Shown: positions 16,808 through 26,308, counted from the stretch's first letter. The stretch is DNA of 64,000 bases from DLKC01 sp002478885 (GCA_046329585.1 JAXLUI010000001.1:1798001-1862000), one strand, 5' to 3'. Program-made: numbers and translations. The notes: a model not told the origin generated them from the sequence alone.

Positions 16808-18667
16808 TTATCGCCCAAACATGCGTTCGAGATAATCCTGTTTAAATTCGATGTAGGTAGGATTGCCTCCCGGCGTAACGTTGGATGCAGTGCATGCAAA
16901 CAATTCTTCGAGCAGCACATTCATCTCTTTTGCAGATAATGATTGCCCGCCTCTAATGCTTTGCTGTCGGGCAAGACAGCGTACTAGTCTTTCCCTCCTG
17001 CTGAATTTTATGTCGCTGCTAAAGTGCTTGTATTGCTCGAGCAAAAGATCGATGGCATGTTTTTCATTGCCTTGCAGTACATCGGCGGGTGTGCCTTGCA
17101 CTACGAAAGTATTGCTGCCAAAGGGCTCAACAAGATAGCCAAGATCGAGCAGGTCGGGAAGTAACTCAAGCAGCAGCACGGAATCCTGTGCGGTGAGTTC
17201 TACAGTTACAGGAAAGAGACTACGCTGTGCAGCCATTTTTTTTCCATGTGCAGCAGCGCTATACCGATCGTATAGAATACGTTCATGCGCCAGTTGCTGA
17301 TGCACGAGCAGGAAACCATTCTCAGTTGTTGCTATAATGTAAGTATTGTGAATTTGCATCAATGGCAGCGCTGATTCAGCATTCCATATTACATCTCGAA
17401 AAGGTCGGCCGGTGATAAAAAAATTATCGTCGCTTACGCCTTTTTGCGGTTGCTGAAGATCGGTGGAAGATGGCGATGATGAAGTAAAAAATTCTTTCCA
17501 GTGCCTTAGTTCGCTCTTTTCATCTGGATCAATTTTATGTGCCTGGTTCTTTTGTGTGAATGTTTTAAAGAGAGAAGATGACGCAACGGAATCGATGCTG
17601 CCCGTGGTAGCAGGTTTATTTACTGCGTCGAGTTGTTGTATTTCTGCATTCAAAGAAAAATCGAGCGAAGGCGCAATGCTGAACTGCGCCAGCGAATGTT
17701 TAACGGCGGCCTGTACAAAAGCATAAATAATTTTTTCGTCTTCAAATTTTATTTCCTGCTTGGTAGGATGCACGTTAATATCAACCTGCGAAGGATCAAG
17801 ATCGATGAACAAAGCATATAACGGAAAACTGTCTTTGCTTATCATCTCGTCAAAAGCACTCATCACCGCATGATTCAGATAAGCGCTTCGGATAAACCGG
17901 TTGTTGACAAAAAAATACTGATCACCTCTTGTTTTACGAGCAGTGTCGGGCTTGCCCACAAACCCATAAATATTCATGTAATCTGTTTCCTCTTTTACAT
18001 TTACCAGTTTTGTGGAATACTGGTTGCCAAGCACCTGTAACAATCTTTGTTTTAGTGAACCGGGTTCAAGATGAAATACTTCCTGGCCATTACTGGAAAG
18101 CGAAAAAAATATGTCGGGGAATGATAACGCCACCCTAATAAATTCATCGACGATATGACGTAACTCAACAGGATTACTTTTCAAAAAGTTTCTTCTTGCA
18201 GGCACATTGAAAAAAAGATTTTTCATGCTGATGCTTGTACCGGTGGCGGATGCGCATGGCTCCTGCTTTACTACAACGCTTTTTTCAATTTCAATAAAAG
18301 TTCCGAGTTCATCTTCAGCACGGCGAGACCTTAATTCCACTTGTGCAACCGCAGCAATGGATGCCAGCGCCTCTCCCCGAAAACCCATAGTTTTTATATG
18401 AAACAAGTCGTCGATCCCTTTGATCTTACTTGTCGCATGCCGCTCAAAACTCATACGGGCATCGGATTCGCTCATACCCTTGCCGTTATCGATTACCTGC
18501 ACCAGTTGTTTGCCGGCATCTGCAACGATAAGCTGGATATGGGTAGCGCCAGCATCAACCGCATTTTCAAGCAGCTCTTTTACCGCACTCGCCGGCCGCT
18601 GTATTACTTCACCTGCCGCAATCTGGTTGGCAATATTATCGGGCAATAATTGAATAATGTCCGCCAC
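16808..18667 (-). CDS. mutL: DNA mismatch repair protein MutL
   Basis: MutL couples MutS mismatch recognition to strand incision. The 619-residue product carries the GHKL ATPase signatures IAAGEVIQRPASAVKELLENA, DNGKGM and TMGFRGEALASIA in the first 110 residues, and ATP-lid and transducer residues to about 330. A variable linker leads to the dimerisation domain (about 430-619). In that domain the position of the endonuclease motif DQHA(x)2E(x)4E reads HQQLAHERILYD, and the final CPHGRP-type motif reads TPGGNP. Key metal residues therefore seem replaced. The ATG at 18667 matches family starts. It is bounded by repeat elements on both sides and has its own transcript. Confidence 0.96.
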   Translation of the reverse strand: MADIIQLLPDNIANQIAAGEVIQRPASAVKELLENAVDAGATHIQLIVADAGKQLVQVIDNGKGMSESDARMSFERHATSKIKGIDDLFHIKTMGFRGEALASIAAVAQVELRSRRAEDELGTFIEIEKSVVVKQEPCASATGTSISMKNLFFNVPARRNFLKSNPVELRHIVDEFIRVALSFPDIFFSLSSNGQEVFHLEPGSLKQRLLQVLGNQYSTKLVNVKEETDYMNIYGFVGKPDTARKTRGDQYFFVNNRFIRSAYLNHAVMSAFDEMISKDSFPLYALFIDLDPSQVDINVHPTKQEIKFEDEKIIYAFVQAAVKHSLAQFSIAPSLDFSLNAEIQQLDAVNKPATTGSIDSVASSSLFKTFTQKNQAHKIDPDEKSELRHWKEFFTSSSPSSTDLQQPQKGVSDDNFFITGRPFRDVIWNAESALPLMQIHNTYIIATTENGFLLVHQQLAHERILYDRYSAAAHGKKMAAQRSLFPVTVELTAQDSVLLLELLPDLLDLGYLVEPFGSNTFVVQGTPADVLQGNEKHAIDLLLEQYKHFSSDIKFSRRERLVRCLARQQSIRGGQSLSAKEMNVLLEELFACTASNVTPGGNPTYIEFKQDYLERMFGR

Positions 18668-18815
18668 TTTTTCTCCCTTAGTTTAAGTCGGTAAAAATAG
18701 GAAAAGAAATGCTGAGCTCATTCCCGCTTTGTTCACAAGGCGTTTGAATGGAAAACTACTTTTCCACACAGCGTTTTTAGCTTTGGGTACGGGCAGTTGT
18801 ACAAGCTGCATCTTC

Positions 18816-18960
18816 GTTGTGTCACTCACTTGTACTGCAATACAGCGATCAACTATTAGCTGCAAGACTATTCATCAACGCTTTAGTGCTCCGGGCGCTA
18901 ATCGTTTTGAGACTTAAAATTTGTTGCCTGTGGCTCCAAAGCACAAGTGTGCGACGCAAC
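18816..18960. repeat. Interspersed repeat, complete B/A pair
   Basis: Type B arm GTTGTGTCACTCACTTGTAC is at 18816-18835 and inverted type A arm GCACAAGTGTGCGACGCAAC at 18941-18960, 105 bases apart. It lies in the 18668-19047 gap between the mutL start and the dxs terminator. The order is opposite to the copies at 516, 8659 and 15051. Confidence 0.92.
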
Positions 18961-18991
18961 AGGAGCCACATGTACATACCACTGCCTGGCT

Positions 18992-19026
18992 CAAAATAAA
19001 AACAGCAATACTTTCAGTATTGCTGT
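18992..19026 (-). terminator. Terminator of dxs
   Basis: Minus-strand ACAGCAATACTGAAAGTATTGCTGT forms a stem of ten pairs with a short loop, followed by TTTTATTTTG. It lies 22 bases after the dxs stop codon. Confidence 0.88.
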
Positions 19027-19047
19027 AGGCATATTTGGCTTGCATTT

Positions 19048-20979
19048 TTATCCTGCGATGGTAAAATGCTGTGTTTTTTCTTTTATTATGATACGCACCG
19101 CATCGGATATTGCCTGTGCATCGTAGCCGCATTCGCGATGCAGTTCTTTCAACGTACCGTGCTCCACAATCCGATCGGGTATACCGAGCATTTTTACATC
19201 GGCTGAATAATTGTTGCTATTCATAAACTCGAGCACAGCGCTCCCAAAACCGCCAACGATGGTTCCATCTTCCACTGTGATAATCATGTTGTATTTACCA
19301 TACACTTCGTGAAGCATTGCTTCGTCGATCGGCTTTACAAAACGCATATCATAGTGAGCCGGGTCGATGCCTTCGGTTCTCAATTCGCGAATTGCTGCTG
19401 TTACAAAATTGCCCGGATGACCAAAGCTTAGGATGGCCACATCTTTCCCGTCTTTTATTTTCCTGCCTTTGCCTATTTCGATTTCTGCGAAAGGCGTTTG
19501 CCATTCGGGCATTACGCCCTCGCCGCGTGGATAGCGGATGACAAAAGGATGCTTTATTTTTTCCAGTTGCGCGGTGAACATCAGGTTTCTAAGTTCCTGT
19601 TCGTTCATGGGTGCACTGATGATCATATCGGGTATGCAGCGGAAAAAAGGAATGTCGTAAGCGCCATGGTGGGTGGGGCCATCTTCGCCAACAAGCCCCG
19701 CACGATCAAGACAAAAAACAACAGGCAACTTTTGAATAGCAACATCGTGCACCACCTGGTCGTAGGCGCGTTGCATGAATGAAGAGTAAATATTGCAGAA
19801 TACCTTCATGCCTTGTGTGGCAAGGCCCGCGCTAAGTGTGACGGCATGCTGCTCACATATGCCCACATCCAACGCACGTTTTGGCATTGCTTCCATCATA
19901 AATTTAAGCGAAGAGCCGCTTGGCATAGCCGGCGTTATTCCCATAATCCGTTCATTTATCTCAGCGAGTTCGATCATGGTTTTGCCAAATACGTCCTGGT
20001 ATTTTGGTGCTGGTTTTGTTGCAGGAGTTTTCTTGAAAATTTCACCGGTTACTTTATCAAACAACCCAGGTGCGTGCCACTTGGTCTGGTCTTTTTCAGC
20101 CAGTTCATAGCCTTTACCTTTGACAGTAATGATGTGCAATAATTTAGGGCCGGGAATATCTTTCAGATCTTTTAGCGTATCAACAAGCTTGGTGATATTA
20201 TGGCCATCGATAGGGCCGAAATAGCGCAGTTTTAATGATTCAAACAGATTACTGCTCTTGCTTACCATTCCTTTAAGTCCGGCTTCCATTTTGCTGGCCA
20301 TTTCACGGGTAAACGTTTTACCTACGGGCAACTTACCAAGCACATTCCATACGTCGTCCCTAAACTTGTTATAAGTATGAGAGGTGGTAATATCGGTCAG
20401 GTATTCCTTCAAAGCACCCACGTTGGGGTCGATGCTCATGCAATTGTCATTAAGAATGACGAGCATATCCGCATCGGTAACGCCTGCATGGTTCATTGCT
20501 TCGAACGCAAGCCCTGCTGTCATAGCGCCATCACCGATAACAGCAACAGATTTGCGGTTTTCGTTTTTTAGTCTGGCGGCAATGGCCATACCCAATGCAG
20601 CTGAAATAGAAGTGGAGGAATGTCCTACCCCAAAAGTGTCGTATTCGCTCTCTGAGCGTTTTGGAAAGCCGCTGAGTCCCTTGTATTTGCGGTTACTCAT
20701 GAAGTTGTCGCGGCGCCCCGTAAGTATTTTATGACCATAAGCCTGGTGGCCTACGTCCCAAACAAGCTGATCATATGGTGTATTGTAAACATAGTGCAGG
20801 GCTACCGATAATTCTACTACGCCCAAACTGGCTCCGAAATGACCGCCATGAACACTCACAACATCGATAATGTATTGCCGTAGTTCATCACAAACCTGGT
20901 GCAATTGCTCCCGGCTTAATTTTTTAAGATCATCGGGGTTGTTAATTCGGCTGAGTAACGGTCCTGCAGATATTTCCAT
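19048..20979 (-). CDS. dxs: 1-deoxy-D-xylulose-5-phosphate synthase
   Basis: Dxs condenses pyruvate and glyceraldehyde 3-phosphate with thiamine diphosphate, the first step of the MEP isoprenoid pathway. The 643-residue product has the family size and the order of domains. VWDVGHQAYGHKILTGR and GVGHSSTSISAALGMA lie near residues 75-125, then the TPP motif GDGAMTAG (about 148) and NDNCMSIDPNVG. The transketolase pyrimidine domain follows with GICEQHAVTLSAGLA, FCLDRAGLVGEDGPTHHG and a C-terminal domain. It starts at the ATG at 20979. Isoprenoid production fits with the GGGP synthase homologue a few kilobases away, although they are not linked transcriptionally. Confidence 0.97.
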   Translation of the reverse strand: MEISAGPLLSRINNPDDLKKLSREQLHQVCDELRQYIIDVVSVHGGHFGASLGVVELSVALHYVYNTPYDQLVWDVGHQAYGHKILTGRRDNFMSNRKYKGLSGFPKRSESEYDTFGVGHSSTSISAALGMAIAARLKNENRKSVAVIGDGAMTAGLAFEAMNHAGVTDADMLVILNDNCMSIDPNVGALKEYLTDITTSHTYNKFRDDVWNVLGKLPVGKTFTREMASKMEAGLKGMVSKSSNLFESLKLRYFGPIDGHNITKLVDTLKDLKDIPGPKLLHIITVKGKGYELAEKDQTKWHAPGLFDKVTGEIFKKTPATKPAPKYQDVFGKTMIELAEINERIMGITPAMPSGSSLKFMMEAMPKRALDVGICEQHAVTLSAGLATQGMKVFCNIYSSFMQRAYDQVVHDVAIQKLPVVFCLDRAGLVGEDGPTHHGAYDIPFFRCIPDMIISAPMNEQELRNLMFTAQLEKIKHPFVIRYPRGEGVMPEWQTPFAEIEIGKGRKIKDGKDVAILSFGHPGNFVTAAIRELRTEGIDPAHYDMRFVKPIDEAMLHEVYGKYNMIITVEDGTIVGGFGSAVLEFMNSNNYSADVKMLGIPDRIVEHGTLKELHRECGYDAQAISDAVRIIIKEKTQHFTIAG

Positions 20980-21187
20980 TCAGGATATTTTAAGCTGTAA
21001 AAGTACAATTTTGTGGCGATTATGCCGGGTTAACATGTTAAAACGAACATACCATATAAGTGGTTCACCAAACTCAAAATTATTTATTACCAAATACCCG
21101 CACTATTTGCCTTTAATCATATGGCCTGGCAGTTTCCTCATCGGTTCAGCTAAATTTGACCTTTATGGTTTTATTTGCTTTGTGTAA

Positions 21188-21200
21188 TTTGTGTCGCACT
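21188..21200 (+). repeat. Degenerate repeat arm
   Basis: TTTGTGTCGCACT is intermediate between the A and B cores, with the outer half lost. It lies in the divergent dxs/histidine-kinase gap. Weak call. Confidence 0.4.
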
Positions 21201-21232
21201 GTTTTAGCCGGCTTAATCTTAACCAGACAATA

Positions 21233-22279
21233 ATGAAAAAAATTTCGGCATATTGGTTGTGCCAGATCGGTGGTTGGAGTACTTATGTCTTATTGTGGAT
21301 ATTTTTTTACTACACCATACGCACAAAGCCCAGCCCGTTCTTTTTTCCAATGCTTTCCTTTGATACCATCACCGGTTTGGGTACAACCCACCTGATGAGA
21401 ATCTTCATCAAACGAAGCAAAATACTTGACCAGGATATAAGAAAACAGATTATTGCCATTTTCAGTACAACGCTTTTTTTCTCTTTTATCTACGCCCTAG
21501 TGATAATTTGGGTCAACCAATTAATGCAATGGGAAGCCGATCAAATGACTCAGTATACCTTCTGGAATAAAGTGGTAAGGGCCTGGTACGGCTATTTTCT
21601 CTTCTTGCTTATCTGGAATTTCATCTATTTTACTTACCACTACGTCGAAAAAACCAGGAAGGAAAAACTAGACAAAATACGTTTGGAAAGCCTTGTAAAA
21701 GAGCTCGAGTTAAAGACCATAAAATCGCATATCAATCCTCATTTTATCTTCAATGCGCTCAACAGTATAAGAGCACTTGTAGATGAAAATCCCGAGCGTG
21801 CCAGAACCGCAATTACCGAGCTTAGTAACATTTTACGCAGCAGTATGCAGGCAGAAAAGATTGAAATGGCCCCTTTGGAACGCGAATTGAATATTGTAAA
21901 GGATTATCTCGAGCTTGAACATATCCGTTTCGAAGACAGGTTGATGGTTGAATACGATATCGATGAGGACACACTCGACCAGGAAATTCCGCCGATGATG
22001 TTACAGACCCTGGTTGAAAACGCCATCAAACACGGCATAAGCAAGCAAATATCGGGGGGCAAGATAAAGATCGTATCAGACTTTATTAAAGACCATTTAG
22101 AGCTTACAGTTCAAAATACGGGCGCCTTAAGTGCAGCGCGAAGTCCCGAGGGTTTTGGCATTGTAAGCACCCAGAACAGGTTGAAACTCTTATATGGCGA
22201 TAAAGCTTCGTTCGATATAAAAAATGTAAACGGAAATATGGTAGAAGCAAAAGTGATTCTGCCTGTAGCTAACATTTAA
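21233..22279 (+). CDS. LytS/YehU-type sensor histidine kinase
   Basis: The ATG at 21233 gives MKKISAYWLCQIGGWSTYVL, the usual N-terminus of Bacteroidota LytS-like kinases. An upstream GTG at 21191 would translate a decayed repeat arm. About four membrane helices occupy residues 10-140, followed by a coiled linker. The His_kinase domain then has IKSHINPHFIFNALNSIRA with the phosphorylated histidine (about residue 170) and the ATPase N-box LVENAIKHGI (about 265). The response regulator gene begins 15 bases after the stop, so the two form an operon. These pairs sense envelope or metabolite signals; the ligand is unknown. Confidence 0.93.
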   Translation: MKKISAYWLCQIGGWSTYVLLWIFFYYTIRTKPSPFFFPMLSFDTITGLGTTHLMRIFIKRSKILDQDIRKQIIAIFSTTLFFSFIYALVIIWVNQLMQWEADQMTQYTFWNKVVRAWYGYFLFLLIWNFIYFTYHYVEKTRKEKLDKIRLESLVKELELKTIKSHINPHFIFNALNSIRALVDENPERARTAITELSNILRSSMQAEKIEMAPLERELNIVKDYLELEHIRFEDRLMVEYDIDEDTLDQEIPPMMLQTLVENAIKHGISKQISGGKIKIVSDFIKDHLELTVQNTGALSAARSPEGFGIVSTQNRLKLLYGDKASFDIKNVNGNMVEAKVILPVANI

Positions 22280-22293
22280 ATAAACAATACAAA

Positions 22294-23037
22294 ATGGTTA
22301 CTATGCCGATCAAAGCAATTATTATTGACGATGAACGCCTGGCACGTTCAGAACTGAAAAAACTGCTGCAGGACTTTTCTGACATCCAGATAATGGATGA
22401 AGCTGCCAATGTGGATGAGGGCATTGAGAAAATTGAAACACAAAACCCCGACCTCATTTTTCTCGATATTCAAATGCCCGGCAAAACTGGGTTCGATCTT
22501 TTGTCTGAACTCGACAAAGCGCCGCATGTGATATTTACAACCGCCTATGACGAGTATGCTTTAAAAGCGTTTGAAGTAAATGCACTGGATTATCTTTTAA
22601 AACCCATTGAACCAAAACGGCTGGCCGACGCAATTCACAAACTACAGTACGAAATAAGCAAAGAAAAGAATGAAGCAAATGGCATTCTAAATCGCGGGCC
22701 TCTTACCGAAGACGACCAGGTTTTCGTGAAAGATGGCGAGCGCTGCTGGTTCGTAAAATTAAGCGAGATAAGACTTTTCGAAAGCGTCGGCAACTATGCA
22801 AAAGTGTTCTTTGCCAATAATAAACCACTAATTTTAAAATCGCTGAATGCGCTCGAAGAGCGCCTTGATGAACGAGTGTTTTTCCGTGCGAACCGCAAGC
22901 ATATTATCAATCTTCGCTGGATTGAAAAAATTGAGCCCTACTTTAACGGCGGCCTCCTGGTTGAACTAAAAGGCGGTGAAAAAATTGAAGTAAGCCGCCG
23001 GCAAACTGTAAAGTTTAAAGAAATGATGAGTTTCTAA
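22294..23037 (+). CDS. LytTR-family response regulator
   Basis: Residues 1-125 form a receiver domain with IIIDDERLARSELKKLL, the phospho-acceptor Asp in LIFLDIQMPG, TTAYDEYALKAFE, and the Lys in LLKPIE. Residues about 145-247 form a LytTR DNA-binding domain (FVKDGERCWFVKLSEIRLFES, FRANRKHIINLRWIEKIEP, VSRRQTVKFKEMM). It is co-transcribed with the kinase 15 bases upstream and is its expected partner. An ATG three codons in (22303) is an equally good start. LytTR regulators bind paired direct repeats near target promoters; none could be assigned here. Confidence 0.95.
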   Translation: MVTMPIKAIIIDDERLARSELKKLLQDFSDIQIMDEAANVDEGIEKIETQNPDLIFLDIQMPGKTGFDLLSELDKAPHVIFTTAYDEYALKAFEVNALDYLLKPIEPKRLADAIHKLQYEISKEKNEANGILNRGPLTEDDQVFVKDGERCWFVKLSEIRLFESVGNYAKVFFANNKPLILKSLNALEERLDERVFFRANRKHIINLRWIEKIEPYFNGGLLVELKGGEKIEVSRRQTVKFKEMMSF

Positions 23038-23076
23038 ATTCCTTGTGACCCAACTGCAATGCAACTGGCATCACCT

Positions 23077-23095
23077 CTTGCGTCGCACACTTCAG
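23077..23095 (+). repeat. Solitary type A repeat arm
   Basis: CTTGCGTCGCACACTTCAG, with GGCATC just outside, lies between the response regulator stop and the M28 peptidase start. Confidence 0.75.
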
Positions 23096-23187
23096 GGTTC
23101 CGAAACTTAATCGGCAAATTCAGTAAAAATACGAACAACGAATGCTACAATGGCATTCGTTTTATTTTATCGCAACAAAGTTTCTAT

Positions 23188-24471
23188 ATGAAAAAACTCC
23201 TTAATATTACTGCAGCCCTGTTATCGACCCACCTGCTTTTTGCGCAGGATATAAAAAAAATCATAAACGCCGACAAAGTTGCCGCAATAGAAAGTAGGCT
23301 TGCCGCAGACGACATGCAAGGCAGGAAAATCAATAGTCCCGGAATTGAAAAAGCAGCAACATTCATCAGTAACGAGTTTAGAGAAGCTGGCCTGAAACCG
23401 CTTACGGGCGCAAAAGACTATTTTCAACGCTTTACCATTTACAAGCCGACACTCATCAGCCAGGAAGGCACTCTAAACGAAGATGCGGTCACTCAGAAAA
23501 ATACTGTTATTATCACTACGCAAAAAGAATTTTCTTTGACAGAAAGCGCTGGTTATGAAAAGAAAAATATCAGTTCCGGCGATGATTTTTTCTCAACGGC
23601 ATTCCAGTTTATCCAATCAGGAAAAAACTATATCGTCGACGTTGACAGCTCTTTCTCCAAACAGTTTGTTAACCTTAATTTCCTCAAAAGAAACCTACCC
23701 TCGACAGCAGGCAATGTTATTTTCTTTTTAAACAATAAGCCCATTGAGAAATATAACGTTCAGGCAAAACACAGTTTTGACACATTGCAGTTGATGAATG
23801 TTGCAGGAATGCTCCCGGGCAAGTCAAGGAAAGAAGAGTATGTAATATTTTCCGGCCATTACGATCATCTTGGCATTGGCAAACCTGTAAACGGTGATTC
23901 GATTTATAATGGTGCAAATGATGATGCTTCCGGAACTACCGCTGTTATTATGCTTGCACGCTACTTCAAGGCACTGAACAACAATAACCGCACACTTATT
24001 TTCACTGCGTTTACCGGAGAAGAATCCGGAGGTTTTGGTTCAAGATTTTTTTCGCGGCAATTTGATCCGGCAAATGTGATGGCCATGTTTAATATAGAAA
24101 TGATTGGCACCACCTCCAAATGGGGAACAAACAGCGCCTATATTACTGGTTATGAAAAAACGGATATGGGTAAAATATTGCAGCAAAACCTAAAAGGATC
24201 GGGATTTGAATTTTATCCTGACCCTTATGCTGCGGAGAATCTTTTTTACCGTTCGGATAATGCTACACTTGCGCGTTTGGGCGTACCTGCTCATACTATC
24301 TCCACTTCTAAAATGGATAGTGAACCAAATTATCATAAAGTGAGCGATGAAATTTCAACGCTTGACATGGAAAATATGGCTGCCATTATAAGGTCGATCG
24401 CGTTAAGCGCCAGGTCAATCATCAGCGGAACTGCTACACCAACAAGAGTAGATACGGCGGATCTCAAATAA
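23188..24471 (+). CDS. Secreted M28-family metallopeptidase
   Basis: The ATG at 23188 begins MKKLLNITAALLSTHLLFAQ, a signal peptide. The longer open frame from 23059 reads through a repeat arm and is not used. The 427-residue product carries the M28 two-zinc site: SGHYDHLGIG (His), NGANDDASGT (bridging Asp), FTGEESGGFGS (catalytic and ligand Glu), MFNIEMIG, and PAHTISTSKMDSEPNYHK near the C-terminus (His). Such enzymes are aminopeptidases or carboxypeptidases exported to the periplasm or surface. No transcription partner is evident; the two-component pair upstream is separated by a repeat arm. Confidence 0.92.
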   Translation: MKKLLNITAALLSTHLLFAQDIKKIINADKVAAIESRLAADDMQGRKINSPGIEKAATFISNEFREAGLKPLTGAKDYFQRFTIYKPTLISQEGTLNEDAVTQKNTVIITTQKEFSLTESAGYEKKNISSGDDFFSTAFQFIQSGKNYIVDVDSSFSKQFVNLNFLKRNLPSTAGNVIFFLNNKPIEKYNVQAKHSFDTLQLMNVAGMLPGKSRKEEYVIFSGHYDHLGIGKPVNGDSIYNGANDDASGTTAVIMLARYFKALNNNNRTLIFTAFTGEESGGFGSRFFSRQFDPANVMAMFNIEMIGTTSKWGTNSAYITGYEKTDMGKILQQNLKGSGFEFYPDPYAAENLFYRSDNATLARLGVPAHTISTSKMDSEPNYHKVSDEISTLDMENMAAIIRSIALSARSIISGTATPTRVDTADLK

Positions 24472-24521
24472 GTGACCCTTGAGTGAATTGCCGGTAATGG
24501 TTGCTGCGCAGAGTGGCTTTC

Positions 24522-24541
24522 GTACAAGAGTGCGACGCAAG
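24522..24541 (-). repeat. Solitary type A repeat arm
   Basis: GTACAAGAGTGCGACGCAAG lies between the convergent M28 peptidase and GGGP synthase genes. Confidence 0.85.
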
Positions 24542-24618
24542 GAACGAGGCCTAATGCTACAACAGCTGGGACACAAAATGTAATTGAATTGATACTTAAG
24601 CTGAAAATTATGAAAAGG

Positions 24619-25374
24619 TTACGCGATTACGGGAACCGAGTGAATGGCTGCACTCATTTCTTTGATGAGTGAATCGTCTTTTTCGATGGCGTTGCCCACA
24701 ACAATAATATCTGCCCCGGCCCTGCAATTGCGGTAAGCTTTTTCAGGATCGGTGATGCCTCCACCTACGATCAATGGGGCCTCAATATGGGTTGCCACTT
24801 TTTCGATCATGGTTTCAGGCACGGGCCTTTTGGCGCCGCTGCCAGAGTCCATATAAATCAATTTCATACCAAGCATTTCGCCAGCCATGGCGGTACACAT
24901 GGCTATTTCATTTTTATCAGAAGGGATAGGCGATGCGTTTGAGATATAGGAAACGGTGGTTGGTGCGCCGCCATCGATGACCATATAGCCGGTCGGCATT
25001 ATTTCCAGGCCACTGTTTTTTACAAAAGGCGCGCTTATTACGTGCTGACCGATAAGTAATTCGGGATTGCGGCCGGAGATTAAAGAGAGATAAAGCAACG
25101 CGTCGGCGTATTTACTCACTTGCGAAGGGGCACCGGGAAAAAGAATGACCGGAATATTGCAGGAAGCTTTTATTTGTTTTATGCATTCATCAAGATTATT
25201 GGAAATTACGAGACTACCGCCTACAAATAAATAGTCAACATTTGCCTCCATGGAAATAGAAACAAGCCTGTCAATCTTATTTGCATCAACCTTATCCGGA
25301 TCAATCAGCACCGTAAACGACTTTCGCCCTACTCTTTTTCTTTCGGTTAACTGATTATATAACAATTGCTTCAT
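24619..25374 (-). CDS. Geranylgeranylglyceryl/heptaprenylglyceryl phosphate synthase homologue
   Basis: The 251-residue protein (ATG at 25374; an alternative at 25401 adds nine residues) is a PcrB/GGGPS-type TIM barrel. Landmarks are FTVLIDPDKVDANK (Mg and substrate loop, about residue 25), YLFVGGSLV, PVILFPGAPSQVS, KLIYMDSGSGAKRPVP, PLIVGGGITDPEKA and GADIIVVGNAIE, the last two forming the phosphate-binding sites for sn-glycerol 1-phosphate. The family makes an ether bond between G1P and a polyprenyl diphosphate. It is a signature archaeal lipid step also found in Bacteroidota. The product fate in bacteria is not settled, and no G1P dehydrogenase is visible here. Confidence 0.93.
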   Translation of the reverse strand: MKQLLYNQLTERKRVGRKSFTVLIDPDKVDANKIDRLVSISMEANVDYLFVGGSLVISNNLDECIKQIKASCNIPVILFPGAPSQVSKYADALLYLSLISGRNPELLIGQHVISAPFVKNSGLEIMPTGYMVIDGGAPTTVSYISNASPIPSDKNEIAMCTAMAGEMLGMKLIYMDSGSGAKRPVPETMIEKVATHIEAPLIVGGGITDPEKAYRNCRAGADIIVVGNAIEKDDSLIKEMSAAIHSVPVIA

Positions 25375-25580
25375 GCCTGATATTAATGGTGCCTGCTGCA
25401 AAAATGCAAAATAATTTCCGCTTTTATGATAATAATTATCATACCAGAATCAAATTCACCGCGTCAAAATACGGGAAAAATCTTAAAGAAGAGCGGCTTG
25501 ATCTGATTTAAAAAATATTCGGTTTGAAGTAACTGAAATTTAATTTTTTTGCTGCGCTCGTGCAGAGAAGAAGGAGGTAG

Positions 25581-25652
25581 TGGTCCCGCCCAGAATCGAA
25601 CTGGGATATCAAGTTCCGGAGACTTGCGTACTATCCATTGTACTACGGGACC
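25581..25652 (-). tRNA. tRNA-Arg (anticodon CCG)
   Basis: The minus strand folds into a cloverleaf of 72 bases. The acceptor GGTCCCG pairs with CGGGACC; the anticodon stem CAAGT/ACTTG encloses CTCCGGA with anticodon CCG; the T-arm CCCAG-TTCGATT-CTGGG is perfect. The discriminator is A and CCA is not encoded. Confidence 0.93.
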
Positions 25653-25720
25653 TAAATTTCAGCTGCAAATGTACAGGTATGCTCATTATAATTTACAGTA
25701 AACCGGTACTGTCATTAAAT

Positions 25721-26245
25721 TTATGGATTGGCCTTAACTTTAAGATTAACCGTAACAGCATCGCTAAGAGAAAAACTGCTGCTACCAATATCAAAGTCTT
25801 TCCGGTTAATAGAAAAGCTACCCTCGAAAATAAAGCCTGCACCCTTTAACGGTTTGGAAACCGTGTAAGGAAAACTTATAGGCTTGGAAATTCCTTTGAT
25901 GGTAAGGTTTCCGGATACAGTTGAGGAAGAAACAGCAGTACTGGTGAAATTTATGACGGGATATTTGTCCACATTGAAGTATTCTTCCTTTTTAAGATGT
26001 GTATCCCGCATGTCTATACCGGTATTAATTGTTCTTACATCAACATTAACATTAAAAGATGCAGCGGCCGGATTTGTTTCATCCCACTTTATTTTCCCAG
26101 TTATTCCCTTTAGTTCACCTTCGACATTTATACCAAAATTTTTTATAACGAAGCCAATTTTGCTCTCACTGTCGGCAGGTTTCAGATCAAGTGTCGCAAA
26201 AAAAGGAGCTAAAATGGTTAAGAATAATGTGGCGATTAATTTCAT
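25721..26245 (-). CDS. Secreted YceI-family protein
   Basis: The N-terminus MKLIATLFLTILAPFFATLDL is a signal-like hydrophobic segment. The mature 150 residues form the YceI lipocalin-like barrel: DSESKIGFVIKNFGINVEGEL, GKIKWDETNPAAASFNVNVDVRTINTG, MRDTHLKKEEYFNVDKYPVINF, GNLTIKGISKPISFPYTV and the closing FDIGSSSFSLSDAVTVNLKV. YceI proteins bind polyisoprenoids and are exported. The gene lies between tRNA-Arg and a PfkB kinase, all on the minus strand; the gap to the kinase is 63 bases, so co-transcription is possible. The 174-residue length is typical. Confidence 0.92.
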   Translation of the reverse strand: MKLIATLFLTILAPFFATLDLKPADSESKIGFVIKNFGINVEGELKGITGKIKWDETNPAAASFNVNVDVRTINTGIDMRDTHLKKEEYFNVDKYPVINFTSTAVSSSTVSGNLTIKGISKPISFPYTVSKPLKGAGFIFEGSFSINRKDFDIGSSSFSLSDAVTVNLKVKANP

Positions 26246-26308
26246 CTGGTAATTTTATTTGCTATTAATACAATAAATGAATTTAAAGAGTTGCCTTAAT
26301 AATAAATA

